A stretch of DNA of 10,189 nucleotides from Desulfobacterales bacterium (GTDB lineage Bacteria > Desulfobacterota > Desulfobacteria > Desulfobacterales > UBA5852), in the NCBI GenBank assembly GCA_030066455.1, contig JASJBQ010000122.1, positions 1 through 10,189 on the forward strand, written 5' to 3'. The notes beneath the pieces are model-generated. The model was not told where the DNA came from, did not search any database, and saw only the letters and a program-made list of their open reading frames with translations. The position numbers and the translations under genes are program-made. Below are positions 7,485 to 10,189 of the stretch, piece after piece (the stretch's first letter is position 1; every line of letters begins with the position of its first letter).

Positions 7485-7505
7485 AACGGATGAGATTGTT
7501 TACAA
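7477..7505 (-). promoter_or_regulatory. Second candidate promoter for the marR-proVWX operon
   Basis: On the minus strand TTGTAA (7500-7505) and TATATT (7477-7482) are 17 bases apart. It would start upstream of the TTGACA promoter, giving tandem promoters, as is common for osmotically controlled transport operons. Because the region is AT-rich, a chance match is possible. Confidence 0.3.
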
Positions 7506-7511
7506 ATCAAA

Positions 7512-7662
7512 TGATATGGCGGAGGCGTTTTTCAAGCGGATGGTTTGGCCCGGCGGGGTCTGAGCTATAGCCCCGGCGGCTGATAAACGCCGGGTCTGCC
7601 GGTCGCTGGCCACGAGGGCCCACCTACCCCGGCACGGCTGACCGCGGGGGCGGCCATGTACT
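7512..7662 (+). ncRNA. ssrS: Structured non-coding RNA, probable 6S RNA
   Basis: An abrupt change from AT-rich promoter-like DNA to about 150 GC-rich bases with no sensible ORF. The two halves pair as a rod: AUAUGGC (7514-7520) with GCCAUGU (7653-7659, one G-U pair), GCGG (about 7536-7539) with CCGC (about 7642-7645), and GGGGT (7555-7559) with ACCCC (7626-7630). Inside, CCCCGGCG-GCTGATAAA-CGCCGGG (7571-7594) forms a hairpin. Short matches to E. coli 6S RNA occur in the same order: GAGGCGTTTTTCAAGCGG versus its GAGATGTTCGCAAGCGG, and TCTGAGCTATA versus its CCTGAGCCGATA at the central bubble; the 3' strand has GGGCCCACCTA. 6S RNA mimics an open promoter and sequesters sigma-70 RNA polymerase. 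Ends and strand are estimates; alternative explanations are another small RNA or a structured 3' region of the convergent sixA transcript. Confidence 0.45.
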
Positions 7663-7676
7663 CAACTCGGGAGCGG

Positions 7677-8138
7677 TTAGCCGATGTTGGGCATCAGACT
7701 CCAGGCAATCACCCAGCCGCCCGGGTCCGGGTTCTCCTTCAGGCAGACGATTCCGCCGTTCTGGAATTTGATGACGGGCGGCTCGATGCTGCCGGTGATC
7801 AGCCAGGCGGCAAGCCGCTCCATGAAGGGCAGGTGACCCACCAGCATCAAATCGGCGGCGCTTTCGATGACGCCGGCCAAAGCGGTGACGTCGTCCATGG
7901 GTTTGAGCCCGGTTTTCTCCTTGACGCCGCCGGGGGGGCTGAGGGCGGTGGCCATAATGGCCGCCGTCTGGCGGGCGCGCGTTTTGACGCTGTGCAGGAT
8001 CGTGTGGACGCTGACCCCGTAGCCCTGGGCGACATCGGCGATCCGTTGCACTTCGGAGCGGCCCTCCTCGGTGAGACCCTGTTCGGGATCGCTCTCCTTG
8101 GAGTGGCTGCGGCCGTGTTGAACGAGATAGAGCGCCAT
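7677..8138 (-). CDS. sixA: SixA-like phosphohistidine phosphatase
   Basis: A small histidine-phosphatase-fold protein of 153 residues; E. coli SixA removes phosphate from histidine in phosphorelay or phosphotransferase proteins. The N-terminal catalytic motif is LVQHGRSHSKESD, with His8 as the phosphate acceptor; the family's usual RHG is QHG here, a variant I recall in related short SixA proteins. Further landmarks are DPEQGLTEEGR, the SVKTRARQTA stretch (normally SPLxRARQTA) with its phosphate-binding Arg, and the second catalytic His102 in LVGHLPFMERLA. The length is normal for SixA. AAGGAGG lies nine bases before the ATG, a strong ribosome binding site. The gene stands alone, convergent with the structured RNA stretch and divergent from the DHH gene across about 300 bases; no histidine kinase or Hpt protein is nearby to suggest its partner. 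Confidence 0.88.
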   Translation of the reverse strand: MALYLVQHGRSHSKESDPEQGLTEEGRSEVQRIADVAQGYGVSVHTILHSVKTRARQTAAIMATALSPPGGVKEKTGLKPMDDVTALAGVIESAADLMLVGHLPFMERLAAWLITGSIEPPVIKFQNGGIVCLKENPDPGGWVIAWSLMPNIG

Positions 8139-8442
8139 AGTGCTGATCCTCCTTGTCAGATGAAAGGGTTGACGCTAATATGCGACGCTTGATGACATCG
8201 GGTCAATGGCCTGTGGATACGCGGTGCGGTCATGCCGACGACGGCCGGTGCCGCTGAGCGGCCCCTGGCCTGGCGTCGCCAGCCGATGATTAAGATACGT
8301 TATTAACGACTAAACTAATGACGCCATACGGTTATGGAAAGTTCATACCCGCATTGCAACCCCAAATTGGAAAGAATGTCCTTGGCATTGCGGCGGACGC
8401 GGCCGTCTGCGCCGCCGGTACGACGATAAGGGAGAAATAACC
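8139..8442. other. Divergent intergenic region between sixA and the DHH gene
   Basis: It holds the sixA promoter candidate, two GC-rich hairpins (GCCGC-TGA-GCGGC at 8250-8262 and CTGGC-GTC-GCCAG at 8270-8282) without T-runs, a short AT-rich patch at about 8284-8320 that may contain the DHH gene promoter (no clear -10/-35 pair), and a third hairpin at 8391-8414. In that one CGGCG+GACG pairs with CGTC+CGCCG around a CGGC loop with a two-base bulge, ending 13 bases before the Shine-Dalgarno sequence AAGGGAG at 8428-8434. No ORF in it looks real. Confidence 0.5.
8177..8206 (-). promoter_or_regulatory. Candidate sixA promoter
   Basis: On the minus strand TTGACC (8201-8206) and CATATT (8177-8182) are 18 bases apart, about 40 bases upstream of the sixA start. 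Five of six -35 and four of six -10 positions match consensus. Confidence 0.4.
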
Positions 8443-9345
8443 ATGCGGATCGTGACGCGTCCGGATTTCGACGGCGTTGTCTGTGCCATGCTGCTGCGCG
8501 TGGCCGAAGGGCGGGACCGTCCCCTCGTCTGGGCCGAACCCGGCGATATGCAGCGGGGGCTAGTGGATGTTCACCCCGGGGACGTCGTGGCCAATCTGCC
8601 GTACAACGCCAACTGCGCCCTGTGGTTCGACCACCATTTTTCGAACACGCCCCCGCAGCCCGTCGAGGGGCTTTTCGAGATGGCCCCCTCGGCAGCGGGG
8701 CTGGTTTATCGCTATTACCAGGATCGGATCAGGCGCAACTACGACGAACTCGTTCACCAGACCGACCGCATCGACAGCGCCGATCTGACCGAAGACGAAG
8801 TCCGGCATCCCGAGGACTACCCCTACGTCCTCCTGTCCATGACCATCAACGGGCGTGAACTGCAGGACGAACCCTATTGGAACCGGCTCGTCGACCTGCT
8901 CGGCGAGCACCCCGTCGAACACATCATGAACGATGACGAGGTGCGTGAACGCAGCCGGCGGGTGGTGGAGGAAAACCAGGCCTATCGCGACCACCTCGAA
9001 CGCCACACGCAAATCCAGGGGCAGGTGGCGGTGACGGATTTCCGGGACCTGCCGCGGACCCCGAGCGGAAACCGCTTCCTGGTTTACTCCCTTTATCCCC
9101 AGACCGTGGTGCAGGCGAAAATCCGCTACAACGACCGAGACCGCGACCGGGTCATCGTCAGCGTGGGGCACAGCATTTTCAACCGCAACTGCAAGGTCAA
9201 CGTTGGGCTCCTGCTGTCCAACTACGGCGGCGGCGGACATCCCGGGGCCGGCTCCTGCAGTTTTCCCAAGGAAAAGGCCGATACCTATATCCCGGCCATC
9301 CTGGATGTGCTCGTGCGCAACGCGCCGATCGAAGATCCTGAATGA
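8443..9345 (+). CDS. DHH/DHHA1-family phosphoesterase
   Basis: A soluble 300-residue metal-dependent phosphoesterase of the DHH superfamily, which includes NrnA-type nanoRNases, pAp phosphatases, c-di-AMP hydrolases and exopolyphosphatase-like proteins; which of these activities it has cannot be told from sequence. Metal-ligand motifs are complete: TRPDFDG (Asp8, Asp10), FDHH (Asp63, His64, His65) and the DRIDSADL segment (Asp108, Asp111). The C-terminal DHHA1 substrate-binding domain ends with VNVGLLLSNYGGGGHPGAGSC (GGGHPxAG type, about 262-270). AAGGGAG lies eight bases before the ATG. The stop codon overlaps the start of the next gene as ATGA, so the two are translationally coupled. Often annotated as exopolyphosphatase in related genomes, a label I regard as unproven. 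Confidence 0.9.
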   Translation: MRIVTRPDFDGVVCAMLLRVAEGRDRPLVWAEPGDMQRGLVDVHPGDVVANLPYNANCALWFDHHFSNTPPQPVEGLFEMAPSAAGLVYRYYQDRIRRNYDELVHQTDRIDSADLTEDEVRHPEDYPYVLLSMTINGRELQDEPYWNRLVDLLGEHPVEHIMNDDEVRERSRRVVEENQAYRDHLERHTQIQGQVAVTDFRDLPRTPSGNRFLVYSLYPQTVVQAKIRYNDRDRDRVIVSVGHSIFNRNCKVNVGLLLSNYGGGGHPGAGSCSFPKEKADTYIPAILDVLVRNAPIEDPE

Positions 9346-10189
9346 TCAGGGTTTACGTCAAGCTCTTCGGAATGGCCGTTTTTTGGGGCGGCACTTTTAT
9401 CGCCGGCAAACTGGCAGCCCAGAACGTGGGGCCATTTTCGGCCGCCTTTCTTCGGTTCGCCATTGCCTCGGTTTTTCTGCTGCTGGCGGCGTGGAAATTC
9501 GAAGGCCGCCTGCCGGCCATCCGGTCCCGGCAGCTCCTGCCCGTTTTCCTTCTCGGCCTTACCGGCGTACTGGCCTACAACGTTTTTTTTTTCAAGGGGC
9601 TGAAGCTGGTCGAAGCGGGGCGCGCGGCGATTATCATTGCCAACAACCCCATCGGCATCGCGCTTTTTTCGGCCCTGATTTTCCGGGAGCGCCTCACGCC
9701 GCTGCGTCTGGCCGGCATCCTGGTGTCCATCAGCGGAGCGGTGATCGTGATCACCCGCGGCAGCTGGTCGTCCCTGGGCAGCGGTGTGGTGGGTTGGGGT
9801 GAGCTCTTTATCCTGGGCTGTGTGGCCAGCTGGGTGACTTTCTCGCTTCTGGGCAAGGCGCTCCTGAAGGAAATGTCCCCGCTGAGTTCGATTCTGTATG
9901 CGTCCCTGAGTGGGACCCTGTGTCTGGCCCTGCCGGCCTGGCAGGAAGGTCTGCCCGCCGCCTGGCCGGGCTATACGCTGACCGACTGGCTGGCCCTTTT
10001 TTACCTCGGGTTTTTCGGAACGGTCCTGGGTTTTGTCTGGTACTATGAGGGTATTCAGCGCATCGGCGCAACCAAGGCCGGGGTTTTCATTAATTTCGTG
10101 CCGATCAGCGCCATCGTTTTCAGCTTTTTCATCCTGGGCGAGCCCCTCACGGGTTCGCTGCTGGCGGGAACGCTCCTGGTGCTTTCGGG
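9342..10189 (+). CDS. EamA-family (DMT superfamily) transporter, C-terminus cut by window edge
   Basis: An inner-membrane drug/metabolite-type transporter, a family of metabolite exporters or permeases; the substrate is unknown. The reading from ATG 9342 (MIRVYVKLFGMAVFWGGTFIAGK) stays open for 282 codons to the window end. It shows two EamA repeats: the first with GTFIAGKLAAQNVGPFSAAF, LRFAIAS and the conserved ANNPIGIALFSALIFRERLTP, the second with FGTVLGFVWYYEGIQRIG, INFVPISAIVFSFFILGEPLT. About ten hydrophobic helices are expected, nine or ten of which are present; probably only the last 10-25 residues are missing. The start overlaps the DHH stop by four bases (ATGA) with no separate promoter visible, so it is co-translated with that gene. 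Confidence 0.92.
   Translation, partial: MIRVYVKLFGMAVFWGGTFIAGKLAAQNVGPFSAAFLRFAIASVFLLLAAWKFEGRLPAIRSRQLLPVFLLGLTGVLAYNVFFFKGLKLVEAGRAAIIIANNPIGIALFSALIFRERLTPLRLAGILVSISGAVIVITRGSWSSLGSGVVGWGELFILGCVASWVTFSLLGKALLKEMSPLSSILYASLSGTLCLALPAWQEGLPAAWPGYTLTDWLALFYLGFFGTVLGFVWYYEGIQRIGATKAGVFINFVPISAIVFSFFILGEPLTGSLLAGTLLVLS

Noticed and set aside
7512..7662. Possible riboswitch (TPP, cobalamin, c-di-GMP) or RNase P, SRP or tmRNA.
   Set aside because: The conserved cores of these RNAs as I know them are absent, and on the plus strand the stretch does not lead into a gene in the same direction.

Overview
The window reads as an ordinary chromosomal stretch from a GC-rich Gram-negative bacterium. 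The style of several proteins suggests a Desulfobacterota-like (former Deltaproteobacteria) lineage: a QHG-type SixA phosphatase, a stand-alone DHH/DHHA1 phosphoesterase, and a class III cyclase with a double zinc ribbon. This assignment is an inference from memory of the families and was not tested by any search. Most genes are GC-rich. The stretch from about 420 to 1960, which includes the hydrolase gene, is visibly more AT-rich and looks compositionally foreign.

Layout, left to right. (1) Positions 1-389, minus strand: the start of a class III adenylate/guanylate cyclase whose N-terminal double zinc ribbon is split by a one-base frame break in an A-run (323-327); the gene continues beyond the left edge. 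(2) 390-1066: an AT-rich spacer with only tiny doubtful ORFs. (3) 1067-1840, plus strand: an alpha/beta hydrolase. (4) 2095-3228, minus strand: a zinc-independent quinone-oxidoreductase-like dehydrogenase. (5) 3400-7257, minus strand: an osmoprotectant uptake operon in the order marR-type regulator, proV (ATPase with CBS domains), proW (permease), proX (periplasmic binding protein), closed by a strong intrinsic terminator. (6) About 7300-7510: an AT-rich control region with candidate promoters on both strands and palindromes that could be operators. (7) About 7512-7662, plus strand: a GC-rich, highly structured non-coding stretch that resembles a 6S RNA. (8) 7677-8138, minus strand: SixA-like phosphohistidine phosphatase. 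(9) 8443-10189, plus strand: a DHH/DHHA1 phosphoesterase translationally coupled through an ATGA overlap to an EamA-family transporter that runs off the right edge.

How the genes work together: ProX binds glycine betaine or proline betaine in the periplasm, ProW forms the membrane channel and ProV drives uptake, with its CBS pair as a possible ionic-strength sensor. The MarR-family protein encoded first in the operon probably controls it, in the manner of EctR/CosR-type osmolyte regulators (inference). The other genes have no evident link to this pathway.

I found no convincing undescribed multi-gene system. The points most worth a second look are the 6S-like RNA, the frame break in the cyclase zinc ribbon, and the palindromes between the operon promoter and the regulator gene.
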